From Crotophaga sulcirostris (taxonomy: Eukaryota > Chordata > Aves > Cuculiformes > Crotophagidae), in the NCBI GenBank assembly GCA_013397455.1, contig VYZB01000024.1, positions 3,518,632 to 3,582,631 of the forward strand: a stretch of 64,000 nucleotides of DNA, written 5' to 3'. A model generated the notes under the pieces. It had not been told where the DNA came from, searched no databases, and saw nothing but the letters and a program-made list of their open reading frames with translations. A program made the position numbers and the translations under genes. Positions 1-18,478 of this stretch are shown one piece after another. Position 1 is the first letter of the stretch, and every line of letters starts with the position of its first letter.

Positions 1-5186
<5,186 letters not shown>

Positions 5187-5301
5187 GCTGATCTACAGCA
5201 AAAGAAGGAGCCAGCTCAGGAAGATTCTGACCTAGACCGCAAAAGAAGAGAGACAGAAGCTTTGTTACAGAGCATTGGTATATCCCCAGAACCACCTCTA
5301 G
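5187..5301 (+). CDS. DYNC1I1: DYNC1I1 second coding exon
   Basis: The exon encodes residues 37-74 and the first base of codon 75. It starts [20 protein letters not shown] and ends with a GISPEPPL segment. It is 115 bases long, is entered in phase 0 and leaves in phase 1. The donor is TAG|GTATTT at 5302, which is weaker than average because position +5 is T. The first two thirds continue the highly charged helix of the dynactin/NudE-binding region. The end is the transition to the disordered Ser/Thr/Pro linker. The ADLQQKKEP and GISPEPPL wording is typical of IC1, whereas IC2 has a different linker, which supports the gene assignment. The protein runs without a stop across the intron from the preceding exon. 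Confidence 0.97.
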
Positions 5302-7914
5302 GTATTTAAGAGAAGCACACTGTAAAGCATTCAGCTCTGCCACAATAAGCGCATTCTTTCTATTAAAGCATGCTTGGCTTTTTTGATTTTTGGCTGTATT
5401 GCTGAAGTGAACTCTTCTGTTTGAATGCCTGCCATACCATTCACATATACCAGCTCATGGCATTTTGAGTATTTGTCATTGCCAAAAACATGTGTTTCTT
5501 TTCTTCAAGAAATTTTTGTGAACGTGATGCAGGTTATTTGCATACCAGCAGTGATTTCTTTTCTGATGGACTGTTTTATCTTCTCTCACATCTATCTGGT
5601 GACCCAAAAACCAATATTATAAATACTGTACTTCGTTAGCCCCAAGTTTTGTTTCAAAAATTCAGATCAAGCATTTATATAGGAAGGAGGAGCATCGTCG
5701 TGTGGGAACACCTATTGATTTTCTTTTCAAATCAAGCAACACTGGAAAGGGGAAATAAAATGACAAATCACAATAGCAAAAAGCTTATTAACAGATGATT
5801 ATTGTAGATTTTAGATCTGGTTTCATGTGCTCAACCTGTTTTTTGATTTTGATGTTTCAGTTCTAGATTCTGAAGTCCTCAGTTTAAAAACACACGTGGC
5901 AAGGCTTATAATATATGAATATTGGTTACTTTGATTAAGTCTCACTTATTGGGTGATCCTAAAGTGAGAAATTTCCTTCCTTCCTTCCTTCCTTCCCTTT
6001 CTTCTCCCTTGAATCCAGAATGACTGTCACTATTTTAGCTGAAATATTGGCCCCTCTGGAGCTACCAAGCCTTGTCATTAAATTCATTGGGGTGGAAAAA
6101 AAGATTTTACCCCTAGATATTCTTGCCTGTAACATTTAGGAAAAACTCCAAATTTGAAAAAAACTGAAGCCTTGGTTTAGGAAGACACCTTGACAGGTGC
6201 TTGGGTGCATATGCACGTAGATTGTGACATTCTGATTTGGGATTTCGAATCATAACTTGCATCAACAAGCATTTATTAAGAATAGTTACTGTTTTTAAAA
6301 GTTATGATATAGTGACTGAAACTTTTAAATGCCACCTGTCATTGTCTGACAAGTAATGGTTAGGTTATTTTTATGTATCATAAAATACGTTTTGTAAATT
6401 ATATAGTGATATAAAATCACATGAGTTATTAATGTTCTAGCATTTAAAAGATTCATATTGCAAATTATCAGTTTTTATCTTAGTTAATTATTCTGTGTTT
6501 GATACTATCAGAAGAACATGAAAATTCACATATAAGATGATTTTGTTTTAGTTAAACAATAGTATTTTGTCCTCTTTCGTACCCTGTACACACTCACAAT
6601 CAATATACAAAGGAGGCTTTAATTCTACCTTCATATACTCATATGATACCCAGATCCCACTGTGAATATGGAATACATAAACAGTCATGACATACCTGTA
6701 ACCTGCCAAAGGGCTGTCACGAAGATGAATTAACTTTTCATGCAGCAGTCATTTCTGTGACAGTCTCTAGTGAGAATCTGCATGAAATGTTTGACCACAT
6801 GGAAAATCCAAGTCTCTTGACAGGTCTGTCATTGTACATTATAGAGCATAACAAAATAGTTTAAAGTTTTACTCCATTAAATCTAGAAAAGGAAATGCAC
6901 ATGATTTAAACCAAATGGGAAACTTTGCTCTTGCATTAAAACCCCTTTGTTTTTTTTTTCAATGTGGCTGCTTTGAAGAATACTTGCATTAAATCTTCAC
7001 TGGAGCCATCTCTGCATTTTAAATGTTTTTGAGAAACCATTTTAAAAGAAATCAGGATATTTTTACTTTTTATTTATTATTTCCTTGCTGAAGAGCTTTA
7101 ACTTGGGCTGACCTTGAGCTATGAACTTCCTTTCCTATTTCAGGAAACAAAACTGCCTTTGCATGAAATGTGCTTCAAAAGCCCTGGCAAGCCAAAGGGA
7201 AAATCGTTTCTAGAGCTTCGGCAAATACTATCTGAACCAAGGGAAACTTTTCCTTGAGTGTTGAAATCATGTCCCACCCAGTATGGAAATTTGGTACAAC
7301 CTAAATTGCTTAGGAAAATACAATCACTAAGCAAACTAATCTGTATTCTCACTATCTTTGGGAAATGATTTTAACTTAGCTGGATTTCCTTATTTAGCTT
7401 TAATTTTTTGTGTCATTTCCACACTGCAGCCTTAGACCATACCTAATGGACACCGGCATTTGATTTAAATTGAAAATTTGAAAAGTCTGCTTGTTCTGAT
7501 GCCTACTTGACTTTACCAGAAGAGTTCACTTAGTTTTTTGACAAGACTAGCCCCTGATATCTCTTCATATCTTAAAAATCTTTTGCAAGTCAACTTTAAA
7601 CTATATCCAAGAAAACAAATGCTGTTTTATTTCCACAGATATCTCCTCCATTGATTAGCTGTAGAATCCCATTGGGCTTTCAGTCCTGTCTAAATTCATG
7701 TCAGTTTTAACATTTCCAAAAGACTTAAAATTCACTTGACTCTCTTCCTTTTCTTTTTCTTTCCTTTCCTTATTTGCTTTCACCATTTCAAACTCTCCTA
7801 ATCATTCATCCACTATCATTTTGGTCCATTGGTTTTGATTTGTCTGACACTGCTCTTCATCAGTGCAGTCGCTGCATGTGTTAACATGGGATACCTGTTA
7901 TTTTCATTATTTAG
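5302..7914 (+). other. DYNC1I1: DYNC1I1 intron between coding exons 2 and 3
   Basis: The intron is about 2.6 kb of AT-rich DNA with a TTCC microsatellite at 5973-5997. The acceptor ttatttag ends at 7914. A pyrimidine-rich stretch at about 7735-7775 (runs of C and T) is too far upstream to be the main tract. No RNA gene, interspersed repeat or further exon was recognised. Confidence 0.85.
5973..5997. repeat. (TTCC)n microsatellite
   Basis: About six tandem copies of TTCC, followed by a pyrimidine-rich tail. It is an intronic simple repeat and probably length-polymorphic. Confidence 0.9.
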
Positions 7915-8005
7915 TCCCAACCCCTATGTCTCCCTCTTCGAAATCAGTGAGCACACCCAGTGATGCAGGCAGCCAGGACTCTGGAGATCTGGGACCTATA
8001 GGAAG
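7915..8005 (+). CDS. DYNC1I1: DYNC1I1 third coding exon (Ser/Thr/Pro-rich linker)
   Basis: The exon encodes V75 (split codon) to G104 and two bases of codon 105. The protein reads [18 protein letters not shown], then [11 protein letters not shown]. This is the Ser/Thr-rich, phosphorylated and isoform-variable linker of the intermediate chain, between the dynactin-binding helix and the light-chain docking sites. The exon is 91 bases long, enters in phase 1 and leaves in phase 2, with a strong donor AAG|GTAAGA at 8006. An internal AG at 7967-7968 (gatgcag|gc) is in frame. If used as an alternative acceptor it would remove 54 bases (18 codons). Isoforms shortened in this linker are known in the family, but use of this exact site here is only inferred. 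Confidence 0.96.
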
Positions 8006-11000
8006 GTAAGATACAAGAGTTGATAGCATGGAATAAATGTATTTTTTTTTCACTGTGCTCTTACTTTCCCACTTTTACCTTTGCTTCTGTAAATGAAAAC
8101 ATGCTGTATCTAACATATACTTTTGTTTCTACATTTTCCACTGTGTGTTACCATCCAGTAAGACTGGTCTCAGATGTGAGGTAAATAAATGCATGCAATG
8201 AGTGGACCTTAAGCTGTGAGCGCCTCACCTCCTATTGCAAGCAAGAGCTGAATTTATGCTTCTAAACTGTTCCACAGAAAGCTGTTCATTCTGTGTAGGT
8301 ATACTCTAAATACAGAGGAAAGTGCCCACGGTTAGAACCTGTTAGCTCATGTGTTGTCTTTGTTCACATGACCAGTCCTCTTTGAAGTCCTTCCAGGTGT
8401 AACATCAGGCTGCCATGGGTTCTTGCGAGGCTGCTCAGTGCAGTGTGTGCCACTGACAGTGGCAGGGAAGAACTTGTGTAGAAATAGGCTGGGACACCCT
8501 CGCACGCACTGGCAGTTCTGCTTTGGAAACTGTGGGAATAAGGGTTTCGTGCAGAATGAGAGGGAAGCAGCTCTCTTCTTGTTGGAAAGGAATGGTGGGG
8601 TGTGCGTTAGGGATGGGCGTAAGAGCAACCTTCTCTCTGTTTGTATGGCTGAAACGGGAAATGTAGTGGTAGTCCCAAACTAACGCCTACTCTGGAGTGG
8701 AAAAGAAAGGAGGATGATGCTGGTAAAGGACCATATGTTCAAGTAAGAAGAGGTCCAAGCAACTATACTGTAAATTTTGAGAAATGTAATACACAGGTCC
8801 TAATAGCTCTTTTTGTGTCAAAGTGATTCAACATAAACTTATGCTGCCAGCTTGTCCAAATCTGCAAGCATAGACTCTGTTAATAGCTAGAAAACACTGT
8901 GATTGCTCTCTGCAGCTAACAGTTGTCAGGAGGAGACATCGTACCTCTATAGACATCAACACTAATGTCACAGAGCTTCCGATCACCAGATTTCATACCA
9001 CACCAGCCTCTGCTTAGAAAAATCACGCATCTATAAGCTGAAATTGTATTGTGTACCCCTTCAGCCAGATGCAAACATTGTCTGTTGTGATATAGAGGTT
9101 GCACAGCTGCTGTGATATCTGCTCAGCCCTTTTCCCATGTCTGTCCTCTAGAAGTGGGTGATATTAAGCAGAAAATCCCTGGCCTGTAAGATATGGTAGT
9201 TCAAAACACAGAAAATAATGTAATGCTACCGTCATAAATAAATGCAATAGACTTCAGTAGATCAAAGTACTTTGAGCAGAACAAAAATTGTTTTTAAGCA
9301 AATTATAGCCTGCTGTTTGGGATGAAGTTATTTTCCACAGTCCTACATGAAACTATGACAATGCTGGTTGGAGACTTCTGAACTTTTGGTTTTCTTCTGA
9401 ACCTTTAATGGTGTAACTCTTTTTTCTGTTAAGGTAGTGAAATATTCTTGGAAGAATTTATTTTACTGTGACCTATGCTAACACTTTGACTCTCTGTCAG
9501 CAACAAAAAATGAAAGCGCATGACCATGTATCGTTACGGAGGCGAACAGAGTTTGTCCTCTTCTTCAAGACTCACCATTTACTGCATTGCAGCCTTTTGT
9601 CCAATCCTTTGCTGGATTCTTGTGGCCATACTAGGAATCCAGTGAAAATCCCAAGACCTTGTTTGTAAGTCCACCAGTTTGCTTGCAAACCTCTCTGGTA
9701 TTGGAAGGGCTGTGTTGTGTGACAGGAAGGCCAAAAGTGTTTGCCTGCAGTGATTGATTTGTGGTGATGGAAATTCAGTGATGTCTGGTACAGGCCCTGG
9801 GCAATCTCTGTATTCTGTGGATAATACTGGGCGGCAGTTAGGTTGTCACTGGGTGCAGGCAGATGTGCTCAGTGTGTGGCTGTGTGAATAAGTACACTCA
9901 AGTGTGCATGTGTGATAGTCATTCTTGAAGATGTTGGTAGACCTGTCGTCACAGCAGGAAACAGGATTAAACCACCTCAGCTGTTTTCTCTCTGAGATGC
10001 GTAGACCATACTTCTCACTTATTCAGCTACTGCATATTTGAATGCCTGTTTATCTGTATAAGCAAGGTTACACTGCTTCATTTTATTGTATCCTTCCATT
10101 TCGCTCTCTGTAATAGAGGGCATTTTTGCCAGATCCCCTCTCATGCCATCGTAATATTGTCCCCTTTTCCCTTTCTGCTGCAAATTTGCTGTAACAGTAG
10201 ACCGAGCACAGGCATTAGAGGAGAGCAGATTAGTTTCAAAGCTGCTAATGCTCCAGTCTTGGAGATCAGGGCTTGTCTGTTGTTATTGCTGCTAACACTG
10301 CTGCAGAAATAACGAGCTCCCACACTCTGGCAGAAAACCTGCATGCAGTCTGATTATTCGTTGCTGAAGTGTTCTCCAGAGGAAGATGCAGATACTAAAA
10401 TAAAAAGGCTGGGCAGTCATAAATTTTGGTTCACTATAGGAAAGAGTCCCTGTTGAAAGCTTTGAAGAAAGCAAGAGGTCTTTGTATATTCCATTTGAGG
10501 CAGCAGTTTCTGGTGCAGAACTAGGTTGGGTTCATATTTCTGTGAGTTGTTGACGTTTCTGTTAGTCAGACTTAATATATCAGTCTTAATTTTGCCAAGT
10601 ATATCTGAGGTATGTTTTGATTGGCGAGCATCTGTGATTTCTTATGGAATGGTGGATGTAGATTAACCAGAAATCCAGGTTTCTGACATCCAATTTCAGG
10701 AAGGACAACTGGTAAATTGGTGAGGGTCTGGACATTGCTAAGTAGTTGTTATCCTGGAACCACAGACATTACTCTACCTTACATTGCAAGATGAAAACTA
10801 ACTGGTAACTTGTTCACCAAGTATAATAGTTATATTGGGAATGAAAGGACTCCCATGGGTGATGTGTAAGAGCAGCAATTTTTTTGGCATTGAGGCTGGA
10901 CAAATATAAAACCAGTAAACCTTTGTAAAATTTTAATGGTGAGACAAATTAATCACTAAAGCAATTTACCTAAAGATTCTATTGGATCTTCTCTCACTGG

Positions 11001-14000
11001 ACATTTCTCATTCAGGATAATGTGCCTGCCCAGCCTGCAGATAATAGGTCAAACAATAATTCATACAGAAAACTTGTGCAGCTTTTTTTGTTGCACAGGA
11101 AGAAAAGCTGCAGGGTCACAATGGTCCCTTCTGCCATATGATCTATGGACTAGTAGTGCTGCTATCCTGCAGGACCATTGTCCATTATCTCCAGCACAGT
11201 AGTTAGGGCAGCATTGTCCTTCACTGATGCCATTAAGCTTATTAAGAGAAGGTGTGGGGTGACTGTGTAATAGCACTAAATTATGGAACCATTTCTGTCT
11301 TATGCAGTAGAGGTGTTTATGAGTTTTTTTGCTGCTTGATCTTTAGTACCACATGGCTATTTGTCATAGCCTTTTCACTAGGGAAGTGAAGTCCCATGCA
11401 TGCAGTACTTCCTGTGTGCGTTTTGTACTGGAACATGAGAATCCCATTAGGCAGAGTATAGAGTTTCTCACCTTCCATCTGCTCAGTAAACTGCACCAGG
11501 CTTAGCTGTCTTGGACATGCAAAGGTTAATGGTTGCTTTTCTTTCTGCCACAGCTTCATCTATGCTCTTTTGCTTTTTAACTTGTATATTTTGCTGCCCA
11601 TACATTTAGATACCTGATTATTTTGTGGTCTTCTGTAATGCTGAAGATGACAGAAAGCATTCTTCATCTTCTGATAGCTTCTTTAAGAGAATGGTTACTT
11701 CAGTGTGGTGTTTTATCTGCTGTAAAATAATGCAAAGTGTATTGTTTCACACTGTTTCTCTCACAGTACATTTGTTTTGGTGGGTTTGTCTGGCTACAGC
11801 TACTCATTCTACAATTATTGTTCTTATTTGGATTAGGATTTGGATAATACTTAGTTTAAATGGTTCTTATCTAAATTATGTTGTCATTGCATTGATAGGG
11901 CAGTTTTTGAGGTGTGTTTGATGCACAGAAATGGGTTAGCTTCCTTCAGTATATAAAGTTTACTGGCAGTAAAGCAGAGTCAGTCCTTATTTAGATGAAG
12001 CTGTAAATATTTCATGAAAGTTCTAGTGAGAATGATCTTGAGCATAGCATTAGGTAGCAAAGAAAAGAAAAAATAAAGGGAAATCAGATTTCTCAAAGAG
12101 GTTTTGTAGCAGTAGTATACCATTTTTCTAGTAGTAATATGCCATAGAAGTTAGACCACTCTGGAATTGTCACTACCTGATCATCACTACAGTTTTTTAT
12201 TTGTAGATAAAATACAGTACATGAGCAATCCTAGAAATATAACAGCTATCTGTAATGCTGGATGATTTTTCTCTGAGGAGCAGTATCCCCTTTGGCTTCA
12301 GCTGTTGGCGTACTCCTTTGTCCACTATATTAGCTCATCCTGCAGTTACTGTGACCCCTGAATGTGTTCCCAGTTGTATTCCAGAGAACACAGCAGCATC
12401 TGTCACATTAGGGTGGATGTTCTTACTGGTAGAGAGTCAAGAGCATGTCTTCTTCTCTCTCATTCTCTTTTGAAGTTTGCTGACAATATTAGTCTGTATT
12501 TGTGTATGTTCTCATCAGCCATGGTTCTGAGTTGCTTCCATCTAATATGGCCACTTCGAGCCATTTATTTAAAAGAATACATAAAGTATAAAAAGAAATA
12601 CATTAGGATATGTTTTCTTTCACTGTGTCGATGTTCACCTTCAGTATGTATTGACCCAGTACAGGGAGAAACAGATGTAATTCCCATCCTTTTTCTCTGC
12701 AGCATATTATTTACTCATTTTTTTTACAGTTATTAGGTGGTGTTCTTTATAACACAATACCTAAACACACAGGAGACTTGAGTTAATCCTGCATTTCTTC
12801 ATGTTGAACTTTCAAACACACATTTCTTGTTTCTCAGATATACAATCAAAAGCAAGAAGCATCTGGGCAATGAGTGAGTCAGAGCATGTAATTATTGTAT
12901 TTACTCTTTTACAGTTTTGTATTTAATCTTGCTCTTTGTGTGTTCTTACCACATAATATTTAAAATAACAAAGATTTTGTTTGCTAATCTCTCGTGAATG
13001 TATCTAAATGTCACCGAAGTCTTCAGGTTCTGTGCTTTTCAGGCTTTTTTCCTGAAAAAAATCAGACTTGGCAACTTAGCTTTTATTTTGACTGCTTTAT
13101 TTTTAAACAGCTCACTTGCCTAGTGCAGTGATGTAGCACATTGACAAGCTGAAGAGTGGGTATCTGAATGCCATTGTCCCTTTTAAATGTCTGCTTTGAT
13201 GTTTAATTAGACCAATAAAAAATTCAAAAAAGGAAGGTCAATCCTAGTCGCAGTTTATATAGGAAGGCTGGATTATTGTGCTAGATCGTCTTTTACAGTC
13301 CATGCAGCATATTTCCTATTTTCTCTTTAGCTACAGAAAACATCTCTCATAGACATTAACAAAACCATGCTTGTGTACGATCTGCTAAAACTGCTGCTAA
13401 CATAACCGTATTGCCCAGGGCTGAGCTGCTTTATTATTAAGTAAGTGCATTTGACAGATTCTGTCTGATGATGCTGTTTCATCATAGCAGCTCAGCTTTG
13501 CATTACCAGAGTTTCATTGTGTTCCTGTGTTCGCAAATGATAGGGATCCATCCTCAAATGCGACCATTACAAGTGGGCCTGTGTTGTATTGCCTGAGGAG
13601 TAGCAGCCGTAACGGTTATTAGTACTGCATTTTTTTATGACGTTTCTTTTAAGATCAGTTTATATGTACAAAATGGCTTTTAAATGGCTTTTTAGTGACA
13701 TACATATTTCATAAATGGGCTGAGCTGAAGGGAAGCACAGAACAATGTAAAGATTCTGAGGGAACTACAGGAAAGACTGAGGGAAAATAACTACTTTATG
13801 GCAACCTTCACTGGAATGGTGTTTTATTCAGAAAAAGAAGGGTTGTAAACTTAGGGCCTGTTGTGTAGTGCAGATATAGGTTTTTCACAGAGGAGAGTGG
13901 AGAGAGAAGTTAGCTTGGTAGCTAGAGGCACATGGGATAACCTGTGGGATGCCGGTGTTGCCAGTCTGTTTTGGAGGCTTTGGCCATGGTTTATCATTAC

Positions 14001-17000
14001 AGAAAGAAATACACACCCCAGCTGTTATTTTTTTTCCTATATAATTTACCATGACACCATTGTCAGCATCTCTCAGCACATGTGTTTTATCTTACAGTTT
14101 CCAACAGGCTGAATTGTGCCTTAAGCCTTCTTGACCTGAATTGTGCTGGCATCTGTGAAGGAGTGACGGTGTCAGCCTCCTCCCTTTGCCCCGGGAAACC
14201 CTGGCTGCCTCAGCTACCTTTGCCCTAGGACCTCTGCCTCTTTATAAAGCAATGCTGCAAATCTCTTACACTTTGCACCCCCAGCCTATTTACAGAATAG
14301 TAACAAGGCCGGTCGGTCCTTCTTCCACAGAGCGTGGGCTGCTCAGGATGAGTGGCTGCCGTGAGCTGCTTGCATGTGTCATGGCTCACCCTGCATGGGC
14401 TGGTTTATGAGCCTGGAGAGGGCCGGTTTCTTGCAGTCTTTTCTCTCCTTTTGTCTCCACACAAGAACTAGAATCCTTCTTCTTTATATTCATTGTATAT
14501 TTAGCCCTAGATATCTGAAGCCTCTCCCTGCCAATTTTTTTTAGCCTATAAGCATAAGCAGACACCTTAGGGACTGTTATTTGGCAGTTGCTTTCAAGTG
14601 CCTGTGTATCTGACCTAGAAATAGGGAGTGTTTTTCAGTGTGTGCCAGTTACAAAGTCAGAATGGTCCATATTAATTAGAATCATCTGCAATCCTTTTAG
14701 CATGTGAGCCTGTGGCATCATTAAGGATTTTCATGCTTTCATTCCTAAAGGATGGATAGAGTTCAATCCTCCAGATCTTTGATTATTTTTCTCATTAGCA
14801 AGCATCTCCATGCTATAAATTAAAGGAGAAGGAAAGATTGCCAGTCCCAGGGTGCTTCATAAAATGCCTTGGAAACCTGAGCCCCAGCTGCATCCAGAAG
14901 AAAATAACATTAATGTATAAAGCCCCACTTAACCATTTAGGTTATCAGCCCAGCTGTAGTTACTTCTCTGTAGTTATTTCCAGGCATTTCATGCATATAT
15001 TTAGTCCGACAATCAGATGATTTTAGGGACTAAAACACTAATCCTCTTAAAACAAAACAACTTACTTGCTAAAGCCAGCTCAGCTTAAACAGTTCTCTTG
15101 CACAGAATTTCATATTGATTTAATTAAATTGTGTGAGATCACCTCCTATCTTAAACTGTTTAACATTGTTAAACTGGTACAATTTGTGCATGTAGATGTT
15201 TTCTCCTCCACTAGTCTATTAAAAAGCTCGTTAGAAAATCCCCATTCACAGTTTTTTGTTTAATCTGAAAATATAAAAATAGGCTCTGAGTAGCTATTTC
15301 AGTAACTCAATTTTTAGGAATTTTCTTCAAATCCATAAAATGGGAGCTGCTGCCACTGGAAGATGCTGGTAAATCTCCAAATAATTTTTTTTTTTCAAGG
15401 AGTTTTGAAACAGCCTAAACATCCCATGCTGAATTTTTAATAAGCAGAACATTTTGGTTTTCCATTTAAAACTCATCTTGATTCAGAAGTTTTAGTTTTA
15501 CTCATTTACTTTAATAATTCAAAATAGGAATATAATTCCTGAGCTGGTCTATTAAAACTCAGATAAGTGGGTCATGAAAACTTTTGACATTTTGACTGTT
15601 GATCTGAAAAATTTTTGATAATGCTCATACAAGTGAGCTCTTGTTTCAACCTGGTTGTAGCAAAAAACTCATTCCCTTCTGGAATGATTTTACTGCTTCT
15701 AGCACAAAATAAATTGTACAAAGGAAGGGAAACACCAGTTCTTCTTACAGCTAGCAGCTACTGTATTTTAGAACTGAAGCAAAAATGAAAATTTCCTGAA
15801 ATCTTTCAACTTATTCTTCAGCTCAATAATAATAGACTTAAAAATTGTAGGTTCCAGCCTTCATGTTACACCTTTAACTCCTCTGAAAGGCTATGGATTG
15901 TCTTTCCTAGGTTAGACTAGTAAATCTAACTTTGTCTTTTGTGCAGTTATAACCAAAGTCCATTGAAGTTTATGAGAAGACTTCCCTTATATGCATAGTC
16001 ATGGACTCTGGATCGAAGTGTCCTAACCTGGGTGCTGCAGTTCCTTAAAAGCATCTGCAAGAGCTTATAACGTGTAAAACTTCTCCTGCCAAGTTCTTTC
16101 TTTACATTTGTGATCATTTGAGTTCTGTTTTGTTACACAGACTTACTGTTGGTGTGAAAACAAAGAAGAGAATATTGTTTTAAAAAAGAATTTTCAGAGT
16201 TTGCTACAAGAACAAAACAACTTGTGCCTTCCCCCTCCTGAACATGTTTTGTATTACTGCACTTTCAAAATGATCGTTCCTGCTATTGAGCACTTGCAGT
16301 AAATCTGTGTCAGTTCATAAGCTCAGCAGAACCTTCTAACTATTTGACCTTCTGTCCTCATAGATCCATCCTGCTACTCCCAGTGATCCTCCTGGTAAAC
16401 CAGCATAAATTTGCAGACTAAGATTTCTGTAACTGTAGCATATAAATTGTGAGAATGACAAGGTTCATTACATTGCCAGGAGATTTTATTCTCTAATGTA
16501 AACCCGAATTGAAGCATAGATGTTAGATATGTCAAATAAGTTCAGCAGATTGGATGAATTTAACTGCTGATTTAATTAGTGGAATTCTGTGAAATGGAAA
16601 GCAAGAAGGTGTTGAACCTGTGATATATCTTACAACTAAAGATATGCCAGAATTGTTCATTCTGATGTAGTGGATTTTGAAAATTATCAAATACATTCAG
16701 CAGCGTAGCTTTCATTTTAAAAGAATTTTGAAATATGTATGTTTTAAATATTATTTGTCTTTGGTTTTGTATAAATATACCTTTTAAAAAACCCAAACAA
16801 ACAAAAAAGAAGAGTATTTTGTACTCATGCCCTTCTAAGAAGGGCTGCTATGGTTGCCAGGCAGCTGAAAGATAGTGCTCTGCTCTCAGGAAGGTCATAG
16901 TTGCTCTTTTTGTTGGTAAAGGCTGGAAGTCAGAGGTGTCAGCCTGCTTGGAAGCATAAATACAAACCCCAGTATCTGGCTGTGCTCCAAGAGTGGTGCC

Positions 17001-17400
17001 AAACTCCTTGCTCGCTGAATGTATTATGGCATTTTATTTTATGATTAGCAGCCCAGCTCAGAGCACAAGAACACACAGTGAAGTCAGAACATACTGCTCT
17101 GCAAGCACAAGTGAGCGTCTTGTGAGAGGCAGAAATCCTCCCTTAACTGCTGATAGACATCTTGCTTATAATGTGCTTAAGAAAACAAGTAGCACAAGGA
17201 AGGTATTTTCTTTTTGCCAGTCCTTTCAAAGTGGAACAGATCTGCAAAACAGAGCACAGATGGCAGCAGAATAGTGGCTTAAATGCAAAGCATCAATTGA
17301 GGCAAGTGGTACTTTTCCATCTCTGAGTAGTAGCTTTGAATCTTCTTTTCTTGATGTATTTTGTTTTGAAAACACACTTTAAGTATACAAGAAAAATATG

Positions 17401-17440
17401 AAAGTGAAAATTATAGTGAAAAAGTGAAAATTATAGTGAA
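17401..17440. repeat. Perfect tandem duplication of a 20-base unit
   Basis: Positions 17401-17420 and 17421-17440 are identical. The unit is A-rich and itself contains two GTGAAAA-type motifs. It suggests a recent replication slippage or duplication. Confidence 0.9.
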
Positions 17441-17810
17441 AAATATTAAGATTATAAAAATCTAGGATGAAAGTAATAAAAATAAATGTTTTATTAAAAG
17501 CTGTTCTATAGACATACATATTTTTAAACATTCTGAATCTTCTGGAATTTGTAATCCAAGTCTGTATTTTAAGCATGGAACTCTTTCTTGTATTAAATTA
17601 AAACCCAAGAATCCTGTTACTCTTTGCAATCTTGGGCTTTCTGTTTGCCTTTTTTTTCCTAATTCACTTCCTTTACTAGTTGCATGTGAAGTTAGAAGTA
17701 CAGAAAGCAAGGAGCAGAGTGAAGCTTGCAGGCTTTCAAGTAGCTCTCGGGTCAATGCAGATAGCCCGTTGGCTCTTGATCAGGTGCTAGCAGGGAGAGG
17801 AAAAGGGGAG

Positions 17811-18117
17811 CACAGAATCACACAACTAAGAGTGGCAGAGGTGAGAAGGTGCCTCTGGAGATGATCTTAGAGCAGGGTCTGTAACCTAGAACAGGTTGAT
17901 CAGACTGTGTCCAGTTGGGACTGGAATCTCTGAAAGGATGGAGACTCTGCAAACTCTCTAGTCAACCTGTTCCAGTGTTTGACTACCCTCACAGTAAAGA
18001 TTTTTTTTTTTCTTATGTTCAAGAGGGTTTTCCTTTTCTCAGTTTGTGTCCATTGCCTCTTTTCAAGTCACTGGGCACCACCAGATGGAGTCTGGTTTCA
18101 TCTTCTTTACTCACCCT
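17811..18117 (-). mobile_element. CR1 LINE 3'-end remnant (older copy)
   Basis: Read on the + strand this stretch matches the antisense of an avian CR1 3' end. In order it has cacagaatcaca, ggtgcctctggagatgatct, a degraded gcaggg segment, the equivalent of caacctgttccagtg, ccctcacagtaaagat, and gtcactgggcaccacc. The element is therefore inserted in minus orientation, antisense to DYNC1I1. It is 5'-truncated, as most CR1 copies are, and diverged by many substitutions and small indels. It carries no reverse transcriptase coding. Boundaries are approximate. The identification is from remembered consensus wording rather than an alignment. Confidence 0.85.
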
Positions 18118-18440
18118 CCCAAGTCACCCACCCAAGTTAGTTGGGCAGTTCCCGCCAAGTTCTTTGTGAACAATGACCTCTGAAACCTCGTAACAGTTGG
18201 AGTCTAAGTTGGATGCTCAGAACTGCTGCATGGAGCAAGCTCCTGTCTTTCTGTCCATAAGCAGAGAGCCCATGGTGGCATGTTTCACTGCTGGAGCACT
18301 TAATTTGGGTCCCTGAAGATACTTTAAACACCCACTGCAATGTCAAGAGCCCGTACTACCACAAATTGGGAAAATGAAACTAGTCACATTCACAGCATTT
18401 TAGAAGCATTACTCTGGTAAGCAAAGGGACTTTGAAAGTT

Positions 18441-18478
18441 CATATGCTGTGGATGACTCCATATGCTGTGGGTGAGTC
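18441..18478. repeat. Imperfect 19-base tandem duplication
   Basis: Two adjacent 19-base copies beginning catatgctgtgg occur at 18441-18459 and 18460-18478 and differ at two positions. It is a small local duplication with no evident function. Confidence 0.85.

Noticed and set aside
8159..8182. Possible microexon between an AG (ccatccag) and a GTAAAT donor
   Set aside because: It would leave phase 0 where the next exon needs phase 2, so inclusion would break the frame. No family counterpart is known to me.
18066..18085. CTCF-like word CCACCAGATGGAGT
   Set aside because: It falls in the CR1 3' end and misses two consensus positions, so it is more simply explained as repeat sequence.
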